From the NCBI GenBank assembly GCA_009809945.1, contig WTPW01001166.1, positions 153,793 through 217,792 on the forward strand: DNA of 64,000 bases, read 5' to 3'. The translations under genes were made by a program, and so were the position numbers. The notes beneath the pieces are model-generated. The model was given only the letters and a program-made list of their open reading frames with translations, had not been told where the DNA came from and searched no databases. Below, in pieces: positions 34,900 through 47,321 of the stretch. The first letter of the stretch is position 1; each line of letters opens with the position of its first letter. This DNA comes from Gigaspora margarita. Its lineage: Eukaryota > Glomeromycota > Glomeromycetes > Diversisporales > Gigasporaceae.

Positions 34900-36304
34900 T
34901 TTAAAAAATAATATTAAATTACTAAATTATAAAAAAAATAAGATAATTATTTATAGTTTAATGAATTACTAAAATATAAAAAAATAAGTTAATAATTTAT
35001 ATTTTGATAAATTAGTATAATGAAAACCAAAAAAAAATATAGAACTCTTTCCAACAATTTCTCATACCAAATTTTTTAAGAACACTGACCTATTAAAACT
35101 ATGCAGTTAATATTTATACACAACAAAACTCTACCAAAGCTACTGTTGAGTACAAAGCCTATTTACTATATGTTTTACAACTGAAATAGAGATGAAAAAA
35201 AACAGTAGACTTATAAGCGAGGCATCTTGGTGGGCTTTGGTGCTATTGAGCAAAGATGTAGTAGAGAAACTTTAGAGCTTTGTCAAGGTCTACGGATATG
35301 AAAATAGAAGTAGATACTTGGCTAGATATGTTATTCTATATAGAGTAACTTTTACAACCCCTTTTATTTTAGTACTCTTATTCTGGTGCCACTTTGAACA
35401 TTTCAAAATTTTAAAAAAAGTGGACAATTCAGTGTATCCCCTCCAAAAGATCAGCAGAGTTTACTTCTTCCAAATTAGGATACATCTACCAAAATAGAAT
35501 CTCCTATAAGGCTATTTGGGTTTAATACTTACCAAATAAACAATGACTAGTGTAATAGAGGTTGAAGGGATCACGTGTAGAAATTTCTAGATGTTAGACA
35601 ATTTTCTTTTTTCTTTTCCACTTTCTAGAATACATATAGTGTTAAATTAAATTTTTTTTCTGTACAACACTATATAATTTTTAAAGCCTAACACAGGCAA
35701 TAATAGTATTGTCATGGCCATTTTTTTTGGCCTTTTTTTCTTTTCTCTTTTTTTTATATTTTTTTCATTTATTCTTTTCCTTTTTATTTTATTTCTTGTT
35801 TTTTTTTTCTCATTAGTTTAGTATCCCACATTTTTTTTACTCTTTTTACTTGCCATTCTATTTTAGTCAGTAGTTCTTCTACCTAGGAGGCTAAAAAAAC
35901 AAGGTTGAAAAAGAAGGCAGTTATGACAGGCTGGTAAGCCAGGTCAATGATCTGGGGTGAATTGTTCTGAGGTAGATCACATCAAACTAGTGAGGCTGAA
36001 TTACCTTTGGTAGGTCGCACATAGGTGCTCAAGTATTTAGATACTTTATAGCAACCGGATTAGCCACTTTTCAATCAAATCACTATAATAGTGGATGTAA
36101 AATTTTTTAAAAAAGTTATTATCGATAAAGCATTGAAGCATAACATGATTGTCAAATTCCAAAAAACAAAATAAATAAATTAGTTAAATCTAATATAATA
36201 ATTATAAATTAAAGAGTCTGAGTCTAAAAAATTATATTTTAAGAAGATAAATTTTAGAAAAATAAGTAACAATATTTATAAATATTACTACTAGATAACC
36301 TACC
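34900..36304. other. Intergenic with a dispersed repeat (reverse copy)
   Basis: 35090-35710 is a reverse copy of the sequence at 61010-61610: shared blocks include CATCTCTATTTCAGTT, CTACTACATCTT, AATCTTTTGGAAGGGG-like and TGTATAAATATTAACT. No protein was recognised in either. 35690-35800 is T-rich. Confidence 0.5.
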
Positions 36305-36483
36305 AGGACCCCGAAATATACATAGATAGGTCAGGTTAATTATAGAGTTACTAAAAAAGGAAAGATCTGCAGAAAAAACTTCAAAAATAAGCAAAAATTA
36401 CTATAAATAGAAAAGATCTGCATAAAAAACCTCAAAAATAAGCAAACTCATACCTGACCTATCTATGTATATTTCAGGGTCCT
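36305..36483. mobile_element. AGGACCC-family element 1 (179 bp)
   Basis: Ends AGGACCC...GGGTCCT, with inverted repeats of about 30 bp (GAAATATACATAGATAGGTC). Flanked by a perfect 8-bp duplication AACCTACC (36297-36304 and 36484-36491). Interior: two direct copies of a GAAAAGATCTGCA...CAAAAATAAGCAAA unit. Confidence 0.9.
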
Positions 36484-36654
36484 AACCTACCTATGATGAC
36501 CAAATTTGGATTTTGAAATAAATACAATTACTAATTCTTATATAGACTCTTACCCAATCTAAATTAATACAAATTTAATTTGAAATACAACATAAAATAA
36601 GTATAGACATTGTAGTAGATAAGGGATATTGTGAGAATCTGCTATAACCTATTA

Positions 36655-36925
36655 GTCCAAATAAAATAATTTTTATACTATTTGATTTATTATATCAAGA
36701 TAATTCAAATAATATAAAAATTGTTTGATTTTGATCATTGGGACATTAGATATTGGTGTTTAGATGTTATAAATTATTTTTTTTTAAAAACAAATATATT
36801 ATATTCAAATACTATTTAAACACCAATACCTCATAACTCAGTAAATGAAATCAAATAATTTTTATGCTATTTGAATTGTCTTAATATGACAATTCAAATG
36901 GTATAAAAATTGTGTAATTTGGATA
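36655..36925. repeat. Inverted repeat
   Basis: TAAACACCAAT...TCAAA.AATTTTTAT.TATTTGAATT pairs across a centre near 36790; each arm is partly palindromic itself. No target duplication seen. Confidence 0.55.
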
Positions 36926-37127
36926 AATAAATTAAAAGTATTTCTTTATGTTAGTCTAAAATTTAGAGCTAGATAAAATAAGCATTAAAAAATATTTGCA
37001 AGTAATAATAGTGCTAACAAACTACTTATATAACTTATGCACAATATTTAATTAAAATTTTTAACAATGAAATATTAAAAAAATCTTAATACTCTAACAA
37101 TAAATTTATTAAATATATAGATAGGTT

Positions 37128-38007
37128 AGAACCCTGAATAATCTATGTAATATCATATTTGAAAAATCGCTAATAGAGGGCTGTTTTTTTAAAAAGGTTA
37201 TATTTGAAAAGTAGGTATTGGGTAAAAAGGTTATATTTGAAAACAGGTAATAGTCAAAATGAGTATATTTGAAAAAATTCTAATGGGGTAAGTTTTTTAA
37301 ATGTTATATTTGAAAAGTGGTAATGAAAATAGTGAGCATCAGATCGTGCTTTTTTTAGAGAGCATTGGTCCTGGTTTTTTTTTTGAGAGTATTGGGTCAG
37401 GTTTTTTTGGGNNNNNNNNNNNNNNNNNNNNNNNNNNNNNNNNNNNNNNNNNNNNNNNNNNNNNNNNNNNNNNNNNNNNNNNNNNNNNNNNNNNNNNNNN
37501 NNNNNNNNNNNNNNNNNNNNNNNNNNNNNNNNNNNNNNNNNNNNNNNNNNNNNNNNNNNNNNNNNNNNNNNNNNNNNNNNNNNNNNNNNNNNNNNNNNNN
37601 NNNNNNNNNNNNNNNNNNNNNNNNNNNNNNNNNNNNNNNNNNNNNNNNNNNNNNNNNNNNNNNNNNNNNNNNNNNNNNNNNNNNNNNNNNNNNNNNNNNN
37701 NNNNNNNNNNNNNNNNNNNNNNNNNNNNNNNNNNNNNNNNNNNNNNNNNNNNNNNNNNNNNNNNNNNNNNNNNNNNNNNNNNNNNNNNNNNNNNNNNNNN
37801 NNNNNNNNNNNTTTTGTTTTGTTTTTTAGAAAGTGTTAGTCTGAAAATTTTTTTTTAAAAGCTTAGATTTTGAAAATTGGTAAGCAATACCAAACTTGCT
37901 ACCTAATATTTGAAATATAGCTAATATATACCAAAGTAGAACCGCTAACCAAAAAAATTTTTACTATGATTCTCAAATATAACCTCTCATAGATTATTCA
38001 GGGTCCT
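37128..38007. mobile_element. AGGACCC-family element 2 (880 bp with gap)
   Basis: Left end AGAACCCTGAATAATCTATG, right end the complement of AGGACCCTGAATAATCTATG. Flanks GATAGGTT and AATAGGTT (7 of 8). Interior: repeats of GGTTATATTTGAAAA about every 50 bp on the left and their complement on the right. A 400-N gap (37412-37811), a round number, is of assumed length. Confidence 0.85.
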
Positions 38008-39539
38008 AATAGGTTATTTTATATAACAGGCACAGTACATGTTCCTATTGATAATTTTTATAATAAATCAAGTTTGTATAACCTATACTTACACAACTTG
38101 ATTGTAAAAATACTTTGACAAACTAATAATAAACTACACTTTTGGCAATAACCAAACTTTATTTTTCAAGTTTTTAGCCTCCAAACTATACTAGAAATGT
38201 GTTTATAATCTAACTTTACATGGGCAAAACCTGGTTAAAAATTGGTAAGTTTTGAACACAAAAGCCAAGATCCTTTTTCAGAATCTTTAATTTTGATTTG
38301 GTTTTACTTTTTTATAGGTAGAGACAAAAGAGTACTTTGAAATATTTTATAAGTACAATGATGCATTACTTGTAGTTTTGAACATTTGCTTGAAAACATT
38401 CAATTTACCAAATTAGGAGCTTTTTGTAAATCACTTCATTTAGGTAAGTAGTTTTTGTTTTTTGTTCAAAATTAATATTTTTTTCAAAAATAGTACCATC
38501 TTCTTTTTTTTTTGTAGTCTTGGCTTTGTTAAAATGGGTTGAAATTCAGAATGGCATCTGAAGAATCAGATTTGAGTAAAGAGTGAAAATGGTCAAATGA
38601 TAAGTACTAGCTTCAACTCTTTGTTCTGGGCTTGTTTTTTTCAAACTGGACTAACATATCTTTCCTATTATAGATTTGGTTTGTTAAAATGGTTGAAATG
38701 TGAAATAGGCATCTAGAGATTCGAAGAATAGAAATAGTCAAATGATAACTAACAAGTACTTAGTTATTCTTTGTTAGTTGTTGTCTTTTTTTTCAAAATG
38801 GTATTAACATTTTCTTCTCTTTTGCAGGTTTTTGTTTCATTTTAATAGTTGAAACACGAAATGGGCACCTAATGATTTGGATTTGAATAAAGGTAGAAAT
38901 GGTCAATAATAAGTATGATATATATTCTTTGTTCTTGACTTATTTTGTTTTTGTTTTTTTTCAAAACTTGAACTAATATTTTTTCTTTTTGTAGATTTGG
39001 TTTAATTAAAATGGTTGAAATGTGTGAAATGGGCTTCTGGAGATTTGGATTTGGGCAGAGAATAGAAATGATTATATAGCAACTGATAAGTACCAAGTTC
39101 TATTCTTTATTCAGAGATTGTTTTTGGCTTTATTTAATAGTTGGAATGTAGAATGGTACCTAAAAATTTAGATCTATGCGAAGAACTAGAATGATCAAGT
39201 AATAAATATAAGTATCAATTTTTATTTTCTTTATTCTAAATAACTTTGTTTAATGATTAAAATAGACAATAACCAAAGTTTTTTAGACAGCAACAAGAAT
39301 TTTAAGTTATTCTTTTTTCTAAGATGAATATAGCAATATTTGGTGCCAAAACAATTTGGGTTACATCACTAGTAGCAATATCTCTTTTTGAATTTTAATA
39401 GTGTAGAACTAAGTATTGGCTTATTGTTGTATTATATTTAATTAACATTTGGGACGAATATGTATAATATAGAAATAGTCTATTTTTTTCTCTAATAAAT
39501 AAAACTTCAAACATCATATGAATAGCATTAAATCGTTAA

Positions 39540-40072
39540 TTTGTGATCCATATGCCAAACAGTGAAAATCTATAGTAATAAAGGGGAAAATCAATTGTTT
39601 ATCAAATTTCTGGAATCTGGCACTATTAGAGCAATAACGAATTTTTTACTAAGCTAACCTTACTTATCCACTAATTGAAAGCTGTAGAGCACATTCTTGC
39701 GATTCTAATGGTAGTAAAATATTAAAATTGGACCAGTAGATCACAAGATATCATTAAAAAATGTTTTGCGACCATATAGAGTTTCTATATAAACAATAAT
39801 ATTGTTTAAATAGAAACTCTATATGGTCGCAAAACATTTTTTAATGATATCTTGTGATCTACTAGTCCAATTTTAATGATTTTACTACCATTAGAATCGC
39901 ACGAATGTGCTCTACAGCTTTCAATTAGTGGAGAAGTAAGGTTAGCCTAATAAAAAATTTGTTATTGCTCTGACAGTGCCAGATTCCAAAAATTTGATAA
40001 ACAATAATTGGTTTCCCAGTTTTACTATATATAGTAATATATGCAGCCCCTGTTTGGTATACGGATCACAAA
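39540..40072. mobile_element. TTAA-flanked foldback element (533 bp)
   Basis: TTAA at 39536-39539 and 40073-40076; ends TTTGTGATCCATATGCC and TTTGTGATCCGTATACC, close to the TTCGTGATTCG end of the element at 12208. Palindromic throughout, centre near 39800 (ATATAGAGTTTCTATxTAAAC). Same 533-bp length as that element without its insert. Confidence 0.85.
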
Positions 40073-40076
40073 TTAA

Positions 40077-41063
40077 ATATCATATGGGCGGATTTACACT
40101 GATTTCTGTGATATTTACGAATAAAGTGATTAAGATCTTCAACAAATATTACCAATCATATTTTAGAAAGTGACATTTGTAAATAACGTGATTAAGATCT
40201 TCAACTTTGTGCAACAATCCTTACCAATCAAATTTTTTATTTATGATAATCGATAATGCTAAAAAAAAAAACAATCTCTTTTAACCAATCAAAGAACTAA
40301 AGCTAGACGTTGGAGATGAGTTGGAGATGAGTTGGAGATGAGTTGGAGATGAGTATACATATAAATTTTAATATATGTAGAATTTAAACCAACATAACAA
40401 TATTTTTTTAAAAAAACTTAATAACGTTTTATAATAGCAATGAAAATTCACTGATTCGACTTTGAATAAGCTTTTTTAAAAGACTACTTTATAATTCTAC
40501 TTTTGCTGTTGCTAGTTTATGCATATAATATTGTATGCGGAGTAGTCAACTTGAAAAAAAAGGTATTCAACGTAAGTTTAATTTTAAAAAAGAATCTTAT
40601 ATATATCGTTTATTCAAAATCTTTAAAATATTATTGTATCAAAATTATTAATACTAATATCTTGTTTTAATTTAATATTCTAGAATTAAGCTTGTTGGGT
40701 TAATGAATGTGAAGGCAGATAGTAAATACTAGTAGTGTTGTTTTGTTAAAATATTTAATCGAAAAATATAGATTCAAAGAACGCATTTCTAGTAAAACCA
40801 TACCATTGATTATGAAAAAATTATAATAAATTTACTGTTTAAAATATGCGATAAATAAAAATTAAAGTTTGTTCATAGTATTGTAATTAATTATTTACTT
40901 ATGTTCACATATTGAATTTTTATAATTTTTTTATTTTCTTTGACGATTTGATTATTCAAAATAATCTACCAAATTAGCCAATCACATGAATGTTTATCAA
41001 TCATGTGAGAAATTATCACATTTTTATATCACATAAATCGGTCAAAATCTGCCCATATGATAT
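40077..41063. mobile_element. Candidate TIR element, about 1 kb
   Basis: ATATCATATGGGCGGATTT and the inverted partner ATATCATATGGGCAGATTT, pairing on for about 50 bp. Inside is an 11-bp tandem repeat GAGTTGGAGAT (four units, 40308-40353). No target duplication seen and no gene. Confidence 0.5.
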
Positions 41064-42575
41064 TATAAAATAGGTTTTATTTTTTTTACTTAGTTTTTAT
41101 TTATTATTAAAATAAAGGCCCAAATATTATATTATTCATATACTTAATATCAATATATATACAAAATCCTCAACAATTTACCATAGCACGATTATATCAC
41201 CTTTCATAATCATTAATTACAGCATCTTAAGATCATAATAACTATATTATGATCTCATAAATTGTGCATCTTCATTCTTTTCAAAATATAAAGGTCTAAA
41301 AAAAATGCCATGCTCTCAATCATTTCTTTTTCAAAAAAAAGCCAAAATGGAATAAACTAGTACCTATTTTCTATTTTTGGTTTCACAGTTTTTTTAAAAT
41401 CTTCAAACACCCATTTCAGTTCCAATTGTTAAAATGAGGCCAAAACCTACACAAGAAATGTTTAGTACTATTTTTGAAAATATATTCCCAAAACAATAAA
41501 ATCTGGTACTTATTATTCAACCACATTTCTACCTTCATTCAGATCCACATCTTCAAACACCCATTTCATGTTCTATGCATTCCAACTATTAAAATGAAAC
41601 CAAACCTACAAAAAGAAAAAATATTAATTCTATTTAAAAAACAAACAAAACAAGCCCAGAACAAAAAATAGAAGCTGGTACTTGTTATTCAACCAGTTCC
41701 TCTTTTGCCAAGATCTGAATCTTTAGACACCTACTTCACGTTTCAACTGTTAAAATAAATCAAAGACCTAATACACAAGAGAAGAAAAAGCTAGTGCCAT
41801 TTCAAAAAAGAAAGACAGCTCCAAAATGAAAAATGAAAACTTGTACTTATTATTCAACCATTTTTATTCTTTGTCAGATCTGAATCTTCAGGCACCTGTT
41901 TTACATTCAACAAAGTTGAGACTTATATGAGAAGAAAATGTTATTTTAAAAAAAAAACAACTCAAAGCAAAGAATAAAAATTGATACTTATTGTTTGCTA
42001 CTTTTATGAATCTGAGTTTTCAAATCCCCAACTGTTCCAACAAAGCCAAGATCTACAAAAGAGAACAAGTTTGTTACTTTAAAAAAAAAAACAAAAAAAT
42101 ACCCAAAATAAAAACTAGAAACTTGTACTTATTGTTTATATCCAAAATAACATTCCAGTTTTCTATTTCTTGCCCAAGCTCAAATTTTTATTTGTCCAAG
42201 TATAACCTTAAGATTCTAACGAAGCCAGAATCCAAAGAAAGAAAGAAAGAAAGAGTAATTAGCAAACACTAAGTAAAAAAAAATACTGTCTAAGTATGAA
42301 TATAATATGCACAATAAATACTTATATGCTATATTACAGGGGTTAGAGTACTTAAACTTTAATTCAAGATTCTTTTCAAACTACAAATTGTTAAGGGTTA
42401 ACGAGGACCCTGAACATCTCTTATAGAGGTCATAACTGATCTGCATGAATTTAGGCGTTTTTGCTACCCCTAAAATCAAGTAAATTTGCTAAAAGTTAGA
42501 TTATTACATATAAATTTTATAGTAATTTGCTAAAACTAAATTATCACACCTATTTTTATAAATCAAAATAATATA

Positions 42576-44405
42576 TGTATTTTTGATTGCTGAACAAATT
42601 TTCTTAGAGCACTTGGTTAGAATCAATTAGTAAAATTTTGAGAATAATAGAATTCTTTATATTTTTATTAATAAAATAATATAAAATATTATAATTCACA
42701 AAATTTACTAATTGATTCTAACATTGTGCTCTAAGAAACTTGTTTAGCACATAAACATTATTCTGGTATATTTACTTTTATATTTCTTAAAAATTCAAGA
42801 AAAGATGCTTAATTTTGGATTTTTTGATCAAAAATCCAAAATAAACATCTTCTCTTAAATTTTCAAAAAATATAAAAGTAAATATGCTAAAATAATGTTT
42901 TTTTATGTGCTGAACAAGTTTTCTTAGAGCACAATATTAGAATCAATTAGTAAAATTTTGTGAATTATAATATTTTATATAATTTTATTAATAAAAATAC
43001 TAAAGAATTTATGATTCTCAAAATTTTACTAATTGATTCTAACATTGTGCTCTAAGAAAACCTGTTCAGCACATAAAAAAATACATTATTCTGGCATATT
43101 TACTTTTATATTTCTTGAAAAGTTAAGAGAAGATGCTTAATTTTAGTTTTTTTGATCAAAAAATCCAAAATCAAGTATCTTCTCTTAAATTTTTAAGAAA
43201 TATAAAAGTAAATATGCTAGAATAATGCGCTGAACAAGTTTTCTTAGAGCACAATGTTAGAATCAATTAGTAAAATTTTGAAAATTATAATGTTTAATAT
43301 AATTTTATTAATAAAATACTAAAAAATTCTATTATTCACAACATTTTACTAATAGATTCTAACAAAGTGCTCTAAGAAAACTTGTGCAGCATATAAAAAT
43401 ACATTATCTGGCATATTTACTTTTATATTTCTTGAAAATTTAAGAGAAAATGCTTGATTTTGGATTTTTTTGATCAAAAAATCCAAAATTAAGCATCTTC
43501 TCTTAAATTTTCAAGAAATATAAAAGTAAATATGCCAGAATAATATAAAATAATGTATTTTTATGTGCGAACAAATTTTCTTAGAGACTTTGTTAGAATT
43601 AATTAGTAAAATTTTGTGAATTATAATATTTTATATAATTTTATTAATAAAAATAGTAAAATTTTGTGAATTATAATATTTTATATAATTTTATTAATAA
43701 AAATATTAAAAAATTCTATGATTCACAAAATTTTACTAACTGATTCTAACATTATGCTCTAAAAAAACTTGTTTAGTATATAAAAATACATTATTCCAGT
43801 ATATTTGATTTTATATTTCTTGAAAATTTAAGAAAAGATACTTAATTTTGGATTTTTTGATCAAAAAATCCAAAATTAAGTATCTTCTCTTTAATTTTCA
43901 AGAAATACAAAAGTAAATATACTGGAATAATGTATTTTTATGTGCTGAACAAGTTTTTTAGAGCATAATATTAGAATTAATTAGTATAATTTTGTGAGTT
44001 ATAATAGGACCCAGAGCAATCTATGAACAGCTAACTATTTTAAAAAATCTTAATATATTACTAAAAATAGAAAAGATCTACAAAAAATGGTCAAAAATAA
44101 GTATTAATATTACTAAATATAGAAAAGATCTACAAAAAAATAGTCAAAAATAAGCAAAAGCAAATAGTAACCTATCTATATATAGCTCGGGGTCCTATTA
44201 TAATATTTTATATAATTTTATTAATAAAAATACTAAAAAATTCTATGATTCACAAAATTTTACTAATTGATTCTAAAAGAAGTGCTCTAAGAAAACTTGT
44301 TCAGCACATAAAAATATGGCATATTTACTTTTATATTTCTTGAAAATTTAAGAGAAAATGCTTAATTTTGGTTTTTTTGTGATCAAAAAAATTCAAAATT
44401 AAGCA
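42576..44405. repeat. Palindromic satellite, 320-bp monomer
   Basis: About five monomers; TTCTTAGAGCAC starts recur at 42601, 42921 and 43241, later ones at about 43578 and 43953 after an internal duplication (43605-43700). Each monomer holds two hairpins: one closing on TTAGAGCACAATGTTAGAATC, the other with the loop region TTTTTTGATCAAAAAA. The last monomer is split by the element at 44006-44196. Confidence 0.85.
44006..44196. mobile_element. AGGACCC-family element 4 (191 bp), nested
   Basis: AGGACCC...GGGTCCT with flanks GTTATAAT and ATTATAAT (7 of 8). The interior repeats AGAAAAGATCTACAAAAAA twice, as in element 1. Inserted in a satellite monomer inside element 3. Confidence 0.9.
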
Positions 44406-44681
44406 TCTTAAATTTTTAAAATTATAGTAGTACAAAAAAATGAGATAGCTTATTTTTTGGTATGATTTCTTGCAAACTGTAGGTAATTTGCTAAAAATAA
44501 AATATAATATGCATAAAATTGTAATTTGCCAAAATGCTTTATATAATCTTTTTTAAAATTAATCTCAATTTGCTAAAACTTAAATTTGGACCTCAGACCA
44601 AATTTTCTGCATTTTGCTAAAAAAAAAATATGACATATATCAGAGATGTCTGGGGTCCTGGTTAACATTTATTTGGTTTAA

Positions 44682-45806
44682 TTGATAATTTGCCTGTCAA
44701 CTAAAAAGTGACGAAATGTGGTGTGCTTCTATTTAAAATTTTTTTCTTATTAAGTTAACGATATATATTCACTAATTGAAAGTTGTAGAGCTCATTGAGA
44801 CACATCTAACAGTAGTTAGATCATCCAAATCGGCCTAGTAGATGGTGAGATATTATTGAAAAATGATTGGCTGACTATATAAAATCCTGTAACAAAGATT
44901 ATATATGAAAATCACTATAAGCGAAATGTGGCATGCTTCTATCTAAAATTTTTTTCTTACTAAGTTAACAATACATGTCCACTAATTTAAAGTTGTAGAG
45001 CTTGTTAAGATGCATCTAATAGTGGTTAGATCATCCAAATTGACCTAGTAGATGCTGAGATATCATCAAAAAACGATTGGCCAACTATATAAAATTTCTA
45101 TCTAAACAAACTTGTTTACATAGAGATTTTATATAGCCAGCCAATTATTTTTCGATGATATCTCAGCATTCACTGGGCCATTTGGATGATCTAACCACTG
45201 TTAGATGCATCTTAATGAGCTCTACAACTTCAATTAGTGAACATATATTGTTAACTTAGTAAGAAAAAACTTTTAGATAGAAGCACGCCACATTTTGCTT
45301 ATAGTGATTTTTTATAAGTAATCTCTGTCACAGGATTTTATATAGTCAGCCAATCATTTTTTGACGATTTCTTGCTATCCACTGGGCCGATTTTGATGAT
45401 CTAACCACTGTTAGATGCATCTCAATAAGCTCTACAACTTTTAATTAGTGGATATATATCGTTAACTTAATAAGAAAAAAATTTAGATAGAAGCATGCCA
45501 CATTACGTCATTTTCTAGTTGATAGGTGAATTTATAGATGGGGGTGAAATTACTCTTCTTAATAAGAATTTTTTGTTAAATTGTTGAAATTAGTTGATGG
45601 TGAAATTGGTGAAATTAGTTTTTCAATATTAAAAATTAATTTAAATTATGCCAAAAATTAATTAAAACTAAGTTAAATCAAATACAATAATTGTTTTAGA
45701 CTTAATTTATAGATATATTAAAAATGTTGAAATTATTGTTGAAATTATTGTTGAAATTAAAAAAATTGAAAATGAATTTCACCCCCAACTATAGGTGAAT
45801 TATCAA
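44682..45806. mobile_element. TTAA-flanked foldback element with doubled arms
   Basis: TTAA at 44678-44681 and 45807-45810; ends TTGATAATTTGCCT and TTGATAATTCACCT. Each arm contains two direct copies of a roughly 215-bp unit (GTGGCATGCTTCTAT... AAGTTGTAGAGCT). Centre near 45110. Interrupted on the right by the MITE at 45537-45789. Confidence 0.75.
45537..45789. mobile_element. 253-bp MITE nested in the TTAA element
   Basis: Ends GATGGGGGTGAAATT and GTTGGGGGTGAAATT, TA (or TATA) on both sides. Inside are GAAATTGGTGAAATTAG-type short repeats. Confidence 0.65.
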
Positions 45807-46002
45807 TTAATAAACAAATGTTTAGCATATATTTTCAACCTAGAATGTTTAGGGTAAAATTATATAAACATGGGTTACTATATACACAACATCTTACAAA
45901 GACAATTTTTATATAAAAATTGAATAATCAACATGTTGATTTTATTATTGAACATCATTTTGAACCCCTGTAAAGAGACATGTCTCATGCCTGATAATTA
46001 AT

Positions 46003-46223
46003 AGTTATTCGGCACGAAGTGCCGAATAACTGAGTTATTTGCTGTATGCTATTTGATTGGTCGATTTTAAGCACCGAAGGTGCTTAAAATTCAACCAGTC
46101 AAATCATATGGCAAATAACGGTAAGGTACAATAGTATTCTAATGCTAGTAAAGCGCGATAGCGCTTCACTGGTATTAGAATACTGTTGTACCGTAGTTAT
46201 GAGTACTTCGTGCTTGAATAACT
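46003..46223. repeat. Multi-hairpin element, copy 2
   Basis: Hairpins at 46003-46031 (perfect AGTTATTCGGCAC palindrome), about 46035-46119, 46125-46192 and 46195-46223. Same order and ends as 16543-16792. The third stem keeps GGTACAAT and a GCGC-closed tetraloop, but its middle 25-30 bp are different and still paired. Confidence 0.8.
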
Positions 46224-46226
46224 GGA

Positions 46227-46459
46227 TTATACGGTATTTATATTTGTTGGTTTTGCGTACCAACTGTTGACCGGCGTTTGAGATTTTAAATTTTTATGCA
46301 CGTGAGTTACACACGTTGTCCGGATATATTTTAAATCTGGAACGGATTTAAAATATTTCGGATAACGTGTGTAACTCACGTGCATAAAAATCATAAAATT
46401 TCAAATGCCGGATAACAGTTGGTATATGCAAAATCCAACAAATAGAAAATGCCGTATAA
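46227..46459. repeat. Long hairpin element
   Basis: Begins TTATACGGTATTTATATTTG and pairs to its end at 46459, with the strongest stem ATTTTTATGCACGTGAGTTA. The right end recurs at 19230 and 19445. Directly abuts the multi-hairpin element. Confidence 0.75.
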
Positions 46460-47321
46460 ATAATATTAATTCATAAATAAATGCTACTAAAAAAAATAAG
46501 ATTCTAGGCTTTGAATTTTCAAGGTTGAATTATTTACTTTGAAGTTCCAAAAGCTGAAATCTAGTTTTTTTTAATAGTACTTGAATATAAACAAAAGGCT
46601 ATCACTTTGTTTATTGCTTTTGTGCATTTTTAAATAAGCTATATACAAAATATTTTGATTTACTAATATAGTTCAGTCTTTTAGAAAGTTTAATCTTTGT
46701 CAAGTTTGTCTTTTCAAGAGGTTTCAACTTTACAAGGGGTTCATTATAGTTTTACTATTTTGCCAGAGTTTTACTATTTCACTAAAGTTTTACTATTTTG
46801 CAAAGTTTTATTTTTGCTAGGTTTAGTTTTGTCAAAAAATAGTTCTATTTGCCAACTTTAATCTAAATATTACCACATAGCTAATCATATTGGTTCTGCA
46901 TGGTATCACATGCTATGCAGCTATCTTATAAATTGTTGACCTATAGAATTACTATAAAATACAAATTTGATTATAACTCTTGATCTAGTAATCAGAATAA
47001 GATGAAGCAACTACTATTCAAATCAGCTTACTGATACGATTCTAATAAGCTACAGATTATCCAAATCAACTACTAAATTATGAGATTGGAACTGATTATC
47101 AATTAATATAAAATCTGAAATCTGATTGGCTAAGAACCTTCAGTGTAAATGTCTTTACATTTATTACTTCTAAGATATATTATTTCTATAATATAGTTAC
47201 ATCAGCAAATTTATAATAGCATAATCTTATATAAGGTCTTACAAACCATAATATAAGCAAAATATTTTGTAATATATTTTGAAATATTTCAAAAGATGAT
47301 TACTATTTGTACGCCAAGTGT
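46460..47321. other. Intergenic with short tandem repeat
   Basis: 46735-46830 repeats AGTTTTACTATTTTGC three to four times with decay. Otherwise nothing recognised. Confidence 0.45.

Larger units (their letters stand above)
38300..42245. mobile_element. Foldback element with tandem-repeat arms
   Basis: The left arm (38300-39240) has five or six direct copies of a roughly 160-bp unit (TTTGGTTTxxTTAAAATGGT... GAAATGGTCAAATGATAAGT). The right arm (41290-42245) has a similar number in inverted orientation (anchors near 41420, 41579, 41740). Between them lie 2 kb including two other elements. Inverted arms built of tandem repeats are the architecture of Drosophila Foldback elements. Termini and target duplication were not determined. 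Confidence 0.6.
42404..44659. mobile_element. AGGACCC-family element 3 (2256 bp)
   Basis: Left AGGACCCTGAACATCTCT, right complement AGGACCCCAGACATCTCT. Flanks GGTTAACG and GGTTAACA (7 of 8). The interior is mostly a palindromic satellite, into which a second family member was inserted. No transposase. Confidence 0.85.
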
